49,928 bases of DNA from Oscillospiraceae bacterium (GTDB lineage Bacteria; Bacillota; Clostridia; Oscillospirales; Oscillospiraceae): contig JAIKVS010000011.1 of assembly GCA_024685535.1 (NCBI GenBank), forward strand, positions 1-49,928. The letters are read 5' to 3'. How positions within the stretch are numbered: the stretch's first letter is position 1; each line of letters starts with the position of its first letter. The notes under the pieces are model-generated. The model saw only the letters and a list, made by a program, of their open reading frames with translations, ran no database searches and was not told where the DNA came from. The translations under genes were made by a program, and so were the position numbers. Shown here piece after piece: positions 1 through 9,637 of the stretch.

Positions 1-312
1 AAGCTGTAATTTATGATATCACAAGATATATTAAAAATATCACAGGAAATGTACTTAATCAAACTATTAACACGGTACTTAAAATATTTGTTTATTTGCT
101 ACAAAAAGAAAAACTAAACTTGTTTATAATAACGAATTGAAAAGTGCGGGGCCCAAAAAGATTGACTTTAAACTGCCAAATTGAGATAATTAATCGAAAT
201 ATGACCATAGGAAATTTGTGCCTCTTTTTGCGCTTTTTCCTGTCTGATTTTAGACAGCTAAAAGATATAATTTATTTTGATCGCAAAGCGATCGAAGAAA
301 GGAAAACACAGA

Positions 313-1977
313 ATGAAAAAGTACCTCGCACTCCTCATCGCGCTGACGATGGTGTTTGCACTCTGCGCCTGTGGCCAGCAGCAGGCTGCACCGGCAGCCA
401 CTACCGGCACAGAATCTGCAGAACCTGCAGGCCAGACCACAGTTGAATTCGGTCAGGATGCCATGGCTGCAAATGAGAACGCCACCGTCACCGAGAAGCC
501 GGACCACATCCAGCCGGGCACCGAGTTCTCCTACTGGACGAACTACGACGTTCCCCTCTACTGCCCTTGGATCGACAACCGTGCTTCTGCTTTCCTCTGG
601 CAGGTCTATGATAACCTCGTTCTCCGCTACCACAGCGACATCACAGACCTTCGCCCCTGCCTTGCAGAGTCTTGGGATGTATCTGACGACTACACGCTCT
701 ATACTTTCCATATCCGTCAGGATGCCTACTTCTCCGACGGTGAGCAGGTCACTGCACATGCATTCGTCAACACCTGGGACAAAGCCACAAGCGAGTATCA
801 GGCCCGTTACTTCAACGTAGTTGATTACTACAAAGCCCTTGATGACTTTACCCTCGAGATCCAGCTGAAGGCTCCTAATGCTGCCTTCATGAACGACCTT
901 GTCTGCCAGCCCCACTGCGGCCCTGTCTCTCCGAAGGCTCTTGATGAGTTTGGTGCAGAGGACAACCGCTCCGCAGTCGGCTGCGGCCCCTATGTAGTTG
1001 AGAGCTACACCCCAGGCGAAGGCTTTGTCCTCAAGGCCAACACCAACTACTACAATGAGCTCAAGCAGCCCTCCATCGAGACAGTAAACATGGTACTCAT
1101 CCCCGAAGAGAACACCGCTCTTCTCGCACTCCAGAACAACGAGCTCGACTGCATGAACTTCGTCAGCATCCAGACCTACGAAGTTCTTGATGCAGCAGGC
1201 TGGAACATCCTCCGCATCAAAGACCGCTGCAACCCGTTCTGGGTCAACCCGTCTGTCAACCCGATATTCGAGAATGACGCAGTCCGTGCCGCTCTCTGCC
1301 ACATGATTGACTGGAATGAAGTTAACGAGCTGGCATACAACGGACTCTACGGAGTTCCAAACAGCCTCTATGACGGCCAGGGCGGATACCCCTATGGCGA
1401 TGACTACAGCTACGATCCCGAACTCGGTCTCCAGATCCTTGCTGATGCCGGCCTCAAGCCCGAAGATGTTAAGTTCACCATGCTTGCAGACCCAGACTTC
1501 ACAACCATTGAGACCGTTCTCGTTCAGATGTTCAATGACCTCGGACTAGTTAACGTCGGTTTCGAGACTCTCGACGGTGCTACCTGCTACGGAATGCTCA
1601 AGGGCGGCACCTATGAAGTCTTCCCCTGCCACAACGGTTACTCCGAAGAGTCCTGCCTCACTCCTTACACCATGGGCCTTGCCGGATCTGATATCCCGGG
1701 CACCGGCGCACAGCCTGTGCTCTTCATCAAGTGGATGGATGAAGAAGCCTTCAAGCAGGTTGAGGAATACTACCAGGCAGCTGTTGTTGCGCCTACCTAC
1801 GAGGAGTATGTTGAGAACGTTTCCAACATCACCCGTCTTGCCCAGGAGCAGCATGCTGCATTTGGCGGACTCTGCGTCACCCGTTTCTATGCCGTCAACA
1901 ATGAGATCAGCGGCGTATATCCCAGCCAGATCGGCGGTTATGTAGAGTTCTGCTACATGTACTCCAACGTCGGCTGA
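313..1977 (+). CDS. Oligopeptide ABC transporter substrate-binding lipoprotein (SBP_bac_5 family)
   Basis: Start moved to ATG 313 (MKKYLALLIALTMVFALCACGQQ: lipoprotein signal with lipobox LCAC). SBP_5-like body; followed by dppBCDF-type genes. Confidence 0.93.
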   Translation: MKKYLALLIALTMVFALCACGQQQAAPAATTGTESAEPAGQTTVEFGQDAMAANENATVTEKPDHIQPGTEFSYWTNYDVPLYCPWIDNRASAFLWQVYDNLVLRYHSDITDLRPCLAESWDVSDDYTLYTFHIRQDAYFSDGEQVTAHAFVNTWDKATSEYQARYFNVVDYYKALDDFTLEIQLKAPNAAFMNDLVCQPHCGPVSPKALDEFGAEDNRSAVGCGPYVVESYTPGEGFVLKANTNYYNELKQPSIETVNMVLIPEENTALLALQNNELDCMNFVSIQTYEVLDAAGWNILRIKDRCNPFWVNPSVNPIFENDAVRAALCHMIDWNEVNELAYNGLYGVPNSLYDGQGGYPYGDDYSYDPELGLQILADAGLKPEDVKFTMLADPDFTTIETVLVQMFNDLGLVNVGFETLDGATCYGMLKGGTYEVFPCHNGYSEESCLTPYTMGLAGSDIPGTGAQPVLFIKWMDEEAFKQVEEYYQAAVVAPTYEEYVENVSNITRLAQEQHAAFGGLCVTRFYAVNNEISGVYPSQIGGYVEFCYMYSNVG

Positions 1978-2044
1978 TAATAGAGCTTAAGTTACTTACA
2001 GCATAAACAGACAATAGCATATACATATAAAGCACATACTTTTT

Positions 2045-2072
2045 GCGGAGCGGCGCTTAACCGCCGCTCCGC
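2045..2072 (+). terminator. GC-rich hairpin between SBP and permease (attenuator/terminator or mRNA stabiliser)
   Basis: GCGGAGCGGCG-CTTAAC-CGCCGCTCCGC, 11-bp perfect stem, followed by a pyrimidine-rich tract. Confidence 0.7.
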
Positions 2073-2129
2073 TTCTCTCTTAAGAAAAAAGACCGGAAAA
2101 ACCGGGAATCAACCCGGCGGAGGTAAGAA

Positions 2130-3113
2130 ATGCTAAGATATACGATCAAGCGCATATTACTTATGCCTGTCCTGCTGCTGATAGTAGCACTTTTGATATA
2201 TCTTCTGCTGAACCTGAACGGTGCCGATCCGCTCCAGAATATGCTCCCTCAGGAATATACTCAGGAGCAGTATGATGCGCTGGCAGCCAAATACGGCCTC
2301 GACAAACCGATTTTGGTTCAGTATTTCAACTGGATCAAAGGGATATTGCACGGAGATCTGGGTATCTCATATAAAACGAGAGGCCCGGTGGGCGATGACG
2401 TGTTTTACCGCATCCCGATAAGCCTTAAAGTCGCCCTTATAACAACGGCAATAATGCTTTTGATTGGCTTACCAGTCGGAGTCATGTGTGCTGTGAAACA
2501 GTACACCGCTTTCGACGATATAACGAACGTAGTTTCTAAGTTCCTCGGAGCAGTGCCCAGTTTCTGGCTAGGCCTTATGCTCATGATCTGGTTCTCAGTC
2601 GGCCTTGGCTGGTTCCCGACCTATGGCATCAAGGAAGGTGCGAGAAGCTATGTACTCCCGATATTTACTCTTCTTCTGCCATTCCTTGCGCAGTTTATCC
2701 GTCAGGTACGCTCGGCAATGCTCGACTGCATCCGTCAGGATTACGTTCGCACTGCTCGAAGCAAAGGCGCCAGCGAGAGAAGGGTTATCTTCCATGAAGC
2801 GCTTAAGAACGCTATGCTTCCTATCATCACATTCGCAGGCGGTTGCTTTGCATCAATGATAGGCGGCGCCGTCACTGTTGAAAAGCTCTTTGCTATCCCG
2901 GGCATAGGTTACAAAGTCGTTGAAGCAATCAATACTCGCGACATACCTACGATGCTTGCCTGCGTCATGTTCCTTTCCATCCTGACGATAGTTGTACAGC
3001 TGCTGATCGACCTTTCATATGCGTTTATCGATCCGCGAGTACGCAGCACGTTCGTCAGTGTAAAGAAAAAGAAAAAAGCTCCCGCTAAAGCTGAGGAGGT
3101 GAAGGCTGCATGA
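2130..3113 (+). CDS. Oligopeptide/dipeptide ABC transporter permease (DppB/OppB type)
   Basis: MLRYTIKRILLMPVLLLIVALLIYLLL...; BPD_transp_1 EAA-like motif 'DYVRTARSKGASERRVIFHEALKNAMLPII'. Confidence 0.95.
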   Translation: MLRYTIKRILLMPVLLLIVALLIYLLLNLNGADPLQNMLPQEYTQEQYDALAAKYGLDKPILVQYFNWIKGILHGDLGISYKTRGPVGDDVFYRIPISLKVALITTAIMLLIGLPVGVMCAVKQYTAFDDITNVVSKFLGAVPSFWLGLMLMIWFSVGLGWFPTYGIKEGARSYVLPIFTLLLPFLAQFIRQVRSAMLDCIRQDYVRTARSKGASERRVIFHEALKNAMLPIITFAGGCFASMIGGAVTVEKLFAIPGIGYKVVEAINTRDIPTMLACVMFLSILTIVVQLLIDLSYAFIDPRVRSTFVSVKKKKKAPAKAEEVKAA

Positions 3114-4009
3114 GTAAAACAAAAGCACCGCGTCTGAAGAAGAATTCTCAGGCTGCTGAAGTTTGGCAGAGCCTGATCCACAGACCTGCAGCTGTTATCG
3201 CCATGATAGGCTGCGCGATTATACTGTTTTTGGCCATCTTTGCAGATGTCATCGTTCCATATGACGTGGCTATAAGACAGTCCGGAAAGATCAAGCTTCT
3301 TGCTCCTATGACCACTGATATCTATGGTAAACTTCATCTTCTCGGTACAGACAACCTAGGCCGTGACATAACAGCCCGTGTTATCCACGGTGCACGTACC
3401 GCTATGGAGATCGGCTTGCTCTCGTCGATAATTTCACTGGTCATTTCCACGATCCTTGCCTGCCTCTGTGCAATGCTTGGCGGCTGGGTAGATAACATAA
3501 TAATGAGAATAGTTGACGTTATAAGCTGCGTTCCCGGCATGGTCGTTGCTCTGGCTATATGTGCAGCCCTTGGTAACGGTATACCGCAGTTGCTGGTCGC
3601 ACTGACGATATCATCGTTGCCGATGCACATCAAGATGATACGTTCAGTCGCGCTTACAGTAGCAAAGAAGGACTTCGTTGAGTCTGCAGTTGCTCTGGGT
3701 GCCAATCCCTGGTACATAATGGTCAAACATCTTGTGCCGAACCTTGCGTCAGTTATTCTTATTAACGGAACAGCACAGGTCTCTATAAACATTATGCAGG
3801 GTGCAACGCTCGGCTTCATCGGACTCGGTGTCAAGGCACCTACTCCTGAATGGGGCACGATGCTTGCCAACGGCCTTTCCTACACCATGAAAAACCAGTA
3901 CATGGTCTATATCCCCGGCATAGTGCTCTGTCTTGCGGCATTGAGCATCAACACACTGGGCGACTGCCTGCGTGACGCTCTTGACCCGCAGCTCAAGGGC
4001 AAGGCATAA
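3110..4009 (+). CDS. Oligopeptide/dipeptide ABC transporter permease (DppC/OppC type)
   Basis: ATGA overlap with the upstream gene; 'DFVESAVALGANPWYIMVKHLVPNLASVILI' permease motif. Confidence 0.95.
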   Translation: MSKTKAPRLKKNSQAAEVWQSLIHRPAAVIAMIGCAIILFLAIFADVIVPYDVAIRQSGKIKLLAPMTTDIYGKLHLLGTDNLGRDITARVIHGARTAMEIGLLSSIISLVISTILACLCAMLGGWVDNIIMRIVDVISCVPGMVVALAICAALGNGIPQLLVALTISSLPMHIKMIRSVALTVAKKDFVESAVALGANPWYIMVKHLVPNLASVILINGTAQVSINIMQGATLGFIGLGVKAPTPEWGTMLANGLSYTMKNQYMVYIPGIVLCLAALSINTLGDCLRDALDPQLKGKA

Positions 4010-4021
4010 GGAGGTACTGAC

Positions 4022-5005
4022 ATGAGTGAAAAGCTTTTAGAAATAAAAGACCTGTCGGTCCGCTATACTACTGACGGCGTCATTTCCAGAGCCGTCAACC
4101 ACCTGAACCTTGATCTTGACAAGGGCGAAGTTCTTGGACTCGTTGGAGAAACCGGCGCCGGTAAGACCACCACAGCACTTACTATCCTTAGACTACTCCC
4201 GAAGTATACCTCCGAAGTCGATGGTGAAGTTTTCTTTGAGGGAAAGGATATCCTCAAGCTCTCCGAAAAAGAGGTACGTGATATCCGCGGACAGAAGATC
4301 TCGATGATCTTCCAGGATCCTATGACTTCTCTGAATCCGGTCTATACGGTAGGCGAGCAGATTGCTGATGTTATCCGCTTCCATAATGACAACATGAGCA
4401 AGGCAGCTGTTGAAGCCCGTGTCGATGAGATGCTCAAGCTGGTCGGCATTCCTCCTCAGAGAAAGACTGAGTTCCCGCACCAGTTCTCCGGCGGCATGAA
4501 GCAGCGTGTCATGATAGCCATAGCTCTTGCCTGCAACCCCGAGCTCCTGATAGCTGACGAGCCCACTACGGCTCTCGACGTTACAATTCAGGCTCAGGTT
4601 ATAAAGATGATGAGGAACCTCCAGAAAGAACTCAATACCGCTGTTATACTCATCACTCATGACCTCGGCATTGTTGCCAACTTCTGCGACAAGGTCGCCA
4701 TTATGTACGGTGGTGAGATCGTTGAGAGTGGCACTCTTGAAGAAGTATTCGACAAGAGCACTATTCACCATCCCTATACGATCGGATTGTTCGGCTCATT
4801 GCCGAACATCACCGAGCGCACCAGCAGACTTACACCAATAATGGGACTTACTCCGCACCCATCGGAGCTTCCTGAAGGCTGCAAATTCCATCCCCGTTGC
4901 CCGCAATGCATGGAAGTCTGCAAAACCGGAGACAACCCGCCGAAGATCGATAACGGCGGAACTCATGTGATCCAGTGCCATCTGTATGCTGAAAAGGAGG
5001 CATGA
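4022..5005 (+). CDS. Oligopeptide ABC transporter ATP-binding protein (DppD/OppD type)
   Basis: Walker [10 protein letters not shown], signature FSGGMKQRV, Walker [14 protein letters not shown]-terminal oligo_HPY ([10 protein letters not shown]). Confidence 0.95.
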   Translation: MSEKLLEIKDLSVRYTTDGVISRAVNHLNLDLDKGEVLGLVGETGAGKTTTALTILRLLPKYTSEVDGEVFFEGKDILKLSEKEVRDIRGQKISMIFQDPMTSLNPVYTVGEQIADVIRFHNDNMSKAAVEARVDEMLKLVGIPPQRKTEFPHQFSGGMKQRVMIAIALACNPELLIADEPTTALDVTIQAQVIKMMRNLQKELNTAVILITHDLGIVANFCDKVAIMYGGEIVESGTLEEVFDKSTIHHPYTIGLFGSLPNITERTSRLTPIMGLTPHPSELPEGCKFHPRCPQCMEVCKTGDNPPKIDNGGTHVIQCHLYAEKEA

Positions 5006-5970
5006 AAATGAGTGAAGAAAGAAAAGTCCTTCTTGAGGTAGATCATCTTAAAAAGTATTTCGATACTCCGAGAGGAATGCTCCATGCCGTTGATGATGTC
5101 ACTTTCCAAATCGAGGAAGGAAAGACACTCGGAGTCGTTGGTGAATCCGGATGCGGTAAATCCACGTTGGGCAGGACTATACTCAGACTGTTACCCTCGA
5201 CAGATGGCAAGATCATCTTTAATGGTGAGGATATCACCCATGTCGACAGCAGCAGGATGCTTGCACTCCGCCGTGATATGCAGATAATCTTCCAGGATCC
5301 GTTTTCCTCCCTCGACCCGAAGATGACGGTCTCTCAGATTATTGAGGAGCCTTTGAAGATCCACAAGATCTATAAGAACAAGGCTGAGCGCATGGAAAGA
5401 GTCAAGGAACTTATGAGCATAGTCGGTCTGGACGAGAGATATGTCATGACCTACCCGCATGAGCTCGACGGAGGCCGCCGCCAGAGGATAGGCGTTGCAC
5501 GCGCCCTTGCCCTGAACCCGAAGTTCATCATATGCGACGAGCCTGTCTCTGCACTCGACGTTTCCATTCAGGCCCAGATACTGAACCTCATGATGGACCT
5601 GAAGGATAGCATGGGCCTTACCTATATCTTCATCACGCATGATCTTTCCGTAGTTAAACACATAAGTGATGATATCCTGGTGCTTTACCTGGGTAAGATG
5701 GTAGAGATGACAGATTCCGATACCCTCTTCGACAAACCGCTCCATCCTTATACGAAGGCTCTGCTCACCGCCATCCCGGTGCCTGATGCATCCTATAAAG
5801 GCAAGGAAGCTGAGGTCATGAAGGGTGAGGTTACATCTCCTATCGAACCGCCTCCCGGATGCCGTTTTGCAGCCCGTTGCCCGCTGGCAAGCGAGAGATG
5901 TTTAAAGGAATCACCCGAATTCAAAGAGGTAGAACCGAATCATTTTGTTGCCTGCCACCTATACGATTAA
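5002..5970 (+). CDS. Oligopeptide ABC transporter ATP-binding protein (DppF/OppF type)
   Basis: GESGCGKST, ICDEPVSALD, CRFAARCPLASERC; overlaps the previous CDS. Signature region reads LDGGRRQRIG. Confidence 0.95.
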   Translation: MKMSEERKVLLEVDHLKKYFDTPRGMLHAVDDVTFQIEEGKTLGVVGESGCGKSTLGRTILRLLPSTDGKIIFNGEDITHVDSSRMLALRRDMQIIFQDPFSSLDPKMTVSQIIEEPLKIHKIYKNKAERMERVKELMSIVGLDERYVMTYPHELDGGRRQRIGVARALALNPKFIICDEPVSALDVSIQAQILNLMMDLKDSMGLTYIFITHDLSVVKHISDDILVLYLGKMVEMTDSDTLFDKPLHPYTKALLTAIPVPDASYKGKEAEVMKGEVTSPIEPPPGCRFAARCPLASERCLKESPEFKEVEPNHFVACHLYD

Positions 5971-5978
5971 TAACCCAT

Positions 5979-6030
5979 ATCAGTATTAGAAAGAACCCGT
6001 CTGGAAAGACGGGTTCTTTCTAATACTGAT
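5979..6030. terminator. Bidirectional terminator-like perfect hairpin ending the oligopeptide transporter operon
   Basis: ATCAGTATTAGAAAGAACCCGTC-TGGAAA-GACGGGTTCTTTCTAATACTGAT: perfect 23-bp stem with a 6-nt loop. Confidence 0.8.
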
Positions 6031-6094
6031 TCTGCTTGCCAATATATGAGGAGATTGTTTATAATCAGTTATCAACAAAGAGGGAAGATGTACC

Positions 6095-6568
6095 ATGGCC
6101 AAAGTAGAAAAGACAAATGTGATGCGGATTCTGGACAGCAAGAAGGTTTTATACGTAATCCATTACTATGGTAATACTGATGCTGTGAGTGGAACGGACG
6201 TTGCTGCGGTGCTTGGCGAAGCACCTGAAAAGGTTTTTAAAACACTTGTAACAGTGGGCAGATCAAAGCAGCATTATGTATTTATTATACCCGTAGAGAA
6301 AGAACTTGATCTTAAGAAAGCGGCCTCTGCTGCAGGAGAGAAAAGCATCGAAATGATAAAGTCAAAGGAACTTCTCCCACTCACAGGATATGTTCACGGA
6401 GGCTGTTCGCCAATCGGAATGAAGAAACAGTTCCCCACTTTTATGGATGAGAGTGCGCAGCTCCGTGATACTGTGTGCATCAGTGCTGGAAAGATCGGTT
6501 ATCAGGTGGAACTTGCACCTGATATGCTGTCAGTTATGATCCCGCTGAGCTTCAGCGATCTTACTTGA
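6095..6568 (+). CDS. ybaK: Cys-tRNA(Pro)/Cys-tRNA deacylase, YbaK/EbsC family
   Basis: YbaK-type sequence: 'GEAPEKVFKTLVTVG...KELLPLTGYVHGGCSPIGMKKQFPTFMDE'. Confidence 0.9.
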   Translation: MAKVEKTNVMRILDSKKVLYVIHYYGNTDAVSGTDVAAVLGEAPEKVFKTLVTVGRSKQHYVFIIPVEKELDLKKAASAAGEKSIEMIKSKELLPLTGYVHGGCSPIGMKKQFPTFMDESAQLRDTVCISAGKIGYQVELAPDMLSVMIPLSFSDLT

Positions 6569-6586
6569 GAATGGAGCCGGTTCGAT

Positions 6587-7069
6587 ATGTTAAGTTTTGA
6601 ACACAGGGATGTGACCTGCTGTTTCACTGGTCACAGGCCGCAGAAGCTCCACCAGCCTGAGTCTGAGATTCGGGAAGGACTGGAAAAGGCTGTGCTGCGG
6701 GCATATGATGACGGCTTCAGATACTTCATCACTGGAATGGCAATGGGGGTAGATATATGGGCAGGCGAAGCGGTATTAAAGCTTAAGGGTGAACATCCTG
6801 AGATTCAGCTTATAGCTGCAGTACCTTATCCGGGGCAGGAAAAGAATTTTCCTTATGAATGGAAGCTCAGCTATGCGGAGCTTCTTGAAAAGTGCGATCA
6901 GGCCGAAATCTTATCCGATAGATATCAGAAAGGTGCATTCCATCTGAGGGACCGCTGGATGGTGAATCATAGCAGCATGATCATCGCAGTATATAACGGG
7001 GAACCGGGGGGCACTGCCATGACTATATCATATGCGAAAAAGGAAAGCCTCGAGCTGAGAGGTATATAG
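6587..7069 (+). CDS. SLOG/DUF1273 (YpsA-like) family protein
   Basis: CCFTGHRPQKL N-terminal motif, 'YFITGMAMGVDIWAGEAVLKLK', 'GEPGGTAMTISYAKK'. Confidence 0.85.
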   Translation: MLSFEHRDVTCCFTGHRPQKLHQPESEIREGLEKAVLRAYDDGFRYFITGMAMGVDIWAGEAVLKLKGEHPEIQLIAAVPYPGQEKNFPYEWKLSYAELLEKCDQAEILSDRYQKGAFHLRDRWMVNHSSMIIAVYNGEPGGTAMTISYAKKESLELRGI

Positions 7070-7205
7070 AGAAGGGCCGGGCAAACAGTACGGCTTGAGT
7101 TTAAATAAATTACGTAAACTAAAATATGTAAACGAATGGGGCGGGCATGTATCTGAAGAATGCCCGCAAATGCTCTGAACAGGCGGCTTTTAGGGTACAT
7201 ATTTC

Positions 7206-7234
7206 TTGACAATACCGCGGCTATTATTTAAAAT
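7206..7234 (+). promoter_or_regulatory. Sigma70-type promoter for the pta-like/thiolase/DUF35-ACP unit
   Basis: TTGACA - 17 nt - TAAAAT. Confidence 0.65.
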
Positions 7235-7296
7235 ATATTGTACAAATTAATAATGTTGGAAAAACCCTGAAAACAATAAAGGAGAATACACGGTCT

Positions 7297-8313
7297 ATGG
7301 ATATCATGGAAAAAATCTATGCCCAGGCTGCAGCGGATCCCCAGAGAATAGCGTTTCCCGAAGCCACCGATCAGAAGATCCTTCAGGCGGCCAGAGAATG
7401 CTGCGACAAGGGACTTATCATCCCCGTGCTTGTTGGAGATGTCACGCAGATACGCTCTGCTGCGTCTGAATTCGGCATAGGACTTGATGGAATGGAGTTT
7501 TTTGACACTGCAGATTCTGCAGCTGTAGAGTCTCTTGTTTCCGAATATGCCCAGCATAATGACAGCCTCTCCGAGAAAGCCCTTGCCAAGAGAGCCGCGC
7601 GCGACAGCATGTATCCGGCGCTTTATCTTCTTGAGGTGGGCAAGGTCGATGCGATGTTTGCCGGCATGACGCATACCACAGGTGATGTCATTCAGGCAGG
7701 TATGCTCATAATCGGCCTTGAAGACGGCATCATTACTCCGTCCTCTGTCGGTATTGCAAAGATCCCAGGCTTCAATGGCTCAGAAGGAGATCTCCTCTGC
7801 TTCGGCGATTCCGCAGTCTGCGTGAACCCGAGCCCGGAGGAGCTTGCATCCATAGCTCTTGCAGCATGCGACACGGTAAGAGACCTTCTTGACTGGGATC
7901 CCAGATGCGCCATGCTTTCCTACTCAACTGACGGCTCAGCTGAAAGCCCGTTGGTGGACAAGGTCCGTCAGGCTATTGCAATTGCTCACGAGGCCAGACC
8001 CGAGTATAAGATCGACGGTGAGTTCCAGCTCGATGCCGCTATAGATCCGCGCGTTGCCGCAAAGAAGGTGAAGAGGGAAAGCGAAGTTGCCGGCAAGGCC
8101 AATATCGTTATCTGGCCGGACCTCAATGTCGGCAATATCGGTGTTAAGCTTGTGCAGTTCTTCTCCCATGCTGATGCCTACGGTCCTCTGCTCCAGGGCT
8201 TCCGCAAGATAGTCTGTGATTGCTCCAGAAGCGCTCCTGTCTCAGAGCTCATGGGCAATATCGTAATGGCGGCAGTCCGTGCACAGAGCAAGAAAAAGCT
8301 GAATAATTTTTGA
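7297..8313 (+). CDS. Phosphate acetyl/acyltransferase (Pta/EutD-like)
   Basis: PTA family motifs: 'RIAFPEATDQKILQAA', 'FAGMTHTTGDVIQAGM', 'VDGEFQLDAA'-like (IDGEFQLDAAIDPRVAAKK), 'LNVGNIGVKLVQFFSHADAYGPLLQGF'. Confidence 0.88.
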   Translation: MDIMEKIYAQAAADPQRIAFPEATDQKILQAARECCDKGLIIPVLVGDVTQIRSAASEFGIGLDGMEFFDTADSAAVESLVSEYAQHNDSLSEKALAKRAARDSMYPALYLLEVGKVDAMFAGMTHTTGDVIQAGMLIIGLEDGIITPSSVGIAKIPGFNGSEGDLLCFGDSAVCVNPSPEELASIALAACDTVRDLLDWDPRCAMLSYSTDGSAESPLVDKVRQAIAIAHEARPEYKIDGEFQLDAAIDPRVAAKKVKRESEVAGKANIVIWPDLNVGNIGVKLVQFFSHADAYGPLLQGFRKIVCDCSRSAPVSELMGNIVMAAVRAQSKKKLNNF

Positions 8314-8326
8314 TGGAGGATAATAA

Positions 8327-9619
8327 ATGAACCCGTTCAATCAGACCAACCCCAAGGCGTACGGGCGTTCCGTATCTATCATCGGTGTCGGTTGCACCCC
8401 TTTCATGGAGGAGCTTAAGAATCCTGAAACAGAAGGACTGACCGACGGTGAACTTTTCGGCTATGCAGCTCTCAAGGCAATGGAAGATGCCGGAGTCTCC
8501 CCTAAGGACGTCCAGTTCTATTTCCATGGTAGTGCGAGCCCTCTGAACGGAAGCAACTACCTCACCCCGAACATGCAGGTCGCAGAGTGGTTCGGCATGA
8601 GAGGCAAAGCGTCCCTCCACCATTCCGAAGCGTGCTGCACAGGTTATCTCGCAGTTGATATTGCTGCCCAGGCCATTGCTTCCGGGAAATACGACATAGT
8701 TCTCACCGGCGGCATCGACTTTGGCGATGCACTTGCCGAGCAGGGAAAACCCGCCTATATCAGGCACAGTTTCCCCTTTGAGGAGTTTCAGCGCTCCACA
8801 GAGTGGCTGACTGATAACGCCTATACCAGACATCTGCTTGCAAATGTCGGCCACGACTACGGCGCAGTATGGTACCAGGAGAAAGCAGGACTTACGGATG
8901 ACGAAATAGACAAAGCCCTCTGCAAGCTTGCCATTATAGCCAGGGAAAACTCCAAAAACAATCCCCTTGCCATCGACCACAAAACCTATCAGGAAGAAGC
9001 CAAGGAAGCCGGCTACGACGATGTTATGGAATATATGCAGTCCGAGCTCAACCCAAAAATCGGTCAGGCTCAGCGCATAACCGGTCTTGAGCACAAGTGC
9101 GATGGTGCTACTTGCCTCGTCCTCTGCGCCACTGATCTCGCCGAGAAGTTTACCAAGAACAAACCAATCGAGATCCTTGGAGCCGGCAACTCCACTCTTG
9201 AGGCAAGTAACCCGATCCTCGAGATCGATGCCACAAGAGAGGCCTGCCGCCAGGTCTATAATATCACCGGACTTACCGGCGATGATATTGATCTCATGTA
9301 CATTAATGACTTTATCATCACCTCTCAGCTCATAGCGTCAGAACTCGCCGGTTATATACCCGAGAACCAGGCATGGAAATATGTTATGGACGGCAGAACG
9401 AAGTTCGACGGCGACAAGCCCATCAACCCCAACGGCGGCCGCACGGCCTTCGGTCATGCGCATGCTGCTTCCGGTTTGGCAGACTTTTATGATGCAGTTC
9501 TCCAAATAAGGGGCAAGGCTGCGGATCACCAGGTAAAGAAACAGCCCAAGACTGTCTTCCTGCGTGGATTCGGCGGTGGCCAGAATGTATGCTCCGTGAT
9601 CATCCGCGAGAAAGACTGA
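8327..9619 (+). CDS. Thiolase-family protein (acetyl-CoA acetyltransferase / SCPx-PhlC-like)
   Basis: Nucleophile region 'HHSEACCTGYLAVDIAAQAIASGKYDIVLTGG', His motif 'NPNGGRTAFGHAHAASGLADFYDAVLQIRG', C-terminal 'GFGGGQNVCSVII'. 13 nt after the pta-like gene. Confidence 0.88.
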   Translation: MNPFNQTNPKAYGRSVSIIGVGCTPFMEELKNPETEGLTDGELFGYAALKAMEDAGVSPKDVQFYFHGSASPLNGSNYLTPNMQVAEWFGMRGKASLHHSEACCTGYLAVDIAAQAIASGKYDIVLTGGIDFGDALAEQGKPAYIRHSFPFEEFQRSTEWLTDNAYTRHLLANVGHDYGAVWYQEKAGLTDDEIDKALCKLAIIARENSKNNPLAIDHKTYQEEAKEAGYDDVMEYMQSELNPKIGQAQRITGLEHKCDGATCLVLCATDLAEKFTKNKPIEILGAGNSTLEASNPILEIDATREACRQVYNITGLTGDDIDLMYINDFIITSQLIASELAGYIPENQAWKYVMDGRTKFDGDKPINPNGGRTAFGHAHAASGLADFYDAVLQIRGKAADHQVKKQPKTVFLRGFGGGQNVCSVIIREKD

Positions 9620-9637
9620 GAAAGGAGAATAACTGAT

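Noticed and set aside
250-1302. 350-aa antisense ORF opposite the SBP gene
   Set aside because: Strongly supported sense SBP gene; the antisense frame is open from codon bias and shows no recognisable domain or RBS.
6587-7069. SLOG/DUF1273 gene as part of a Thoeris-like NAD-sensing defence system
   Set aside because: It is the YpsA-like standalone form; no TIR, nuclease or membrane effector partner is adjacent.
7141-7167. Hairpin GCGGGCAT...ATGCCCGC as terminator
   Set aside because: No U-tract on either strand; could be structure in an intergenic region but not supportable as a terminator.
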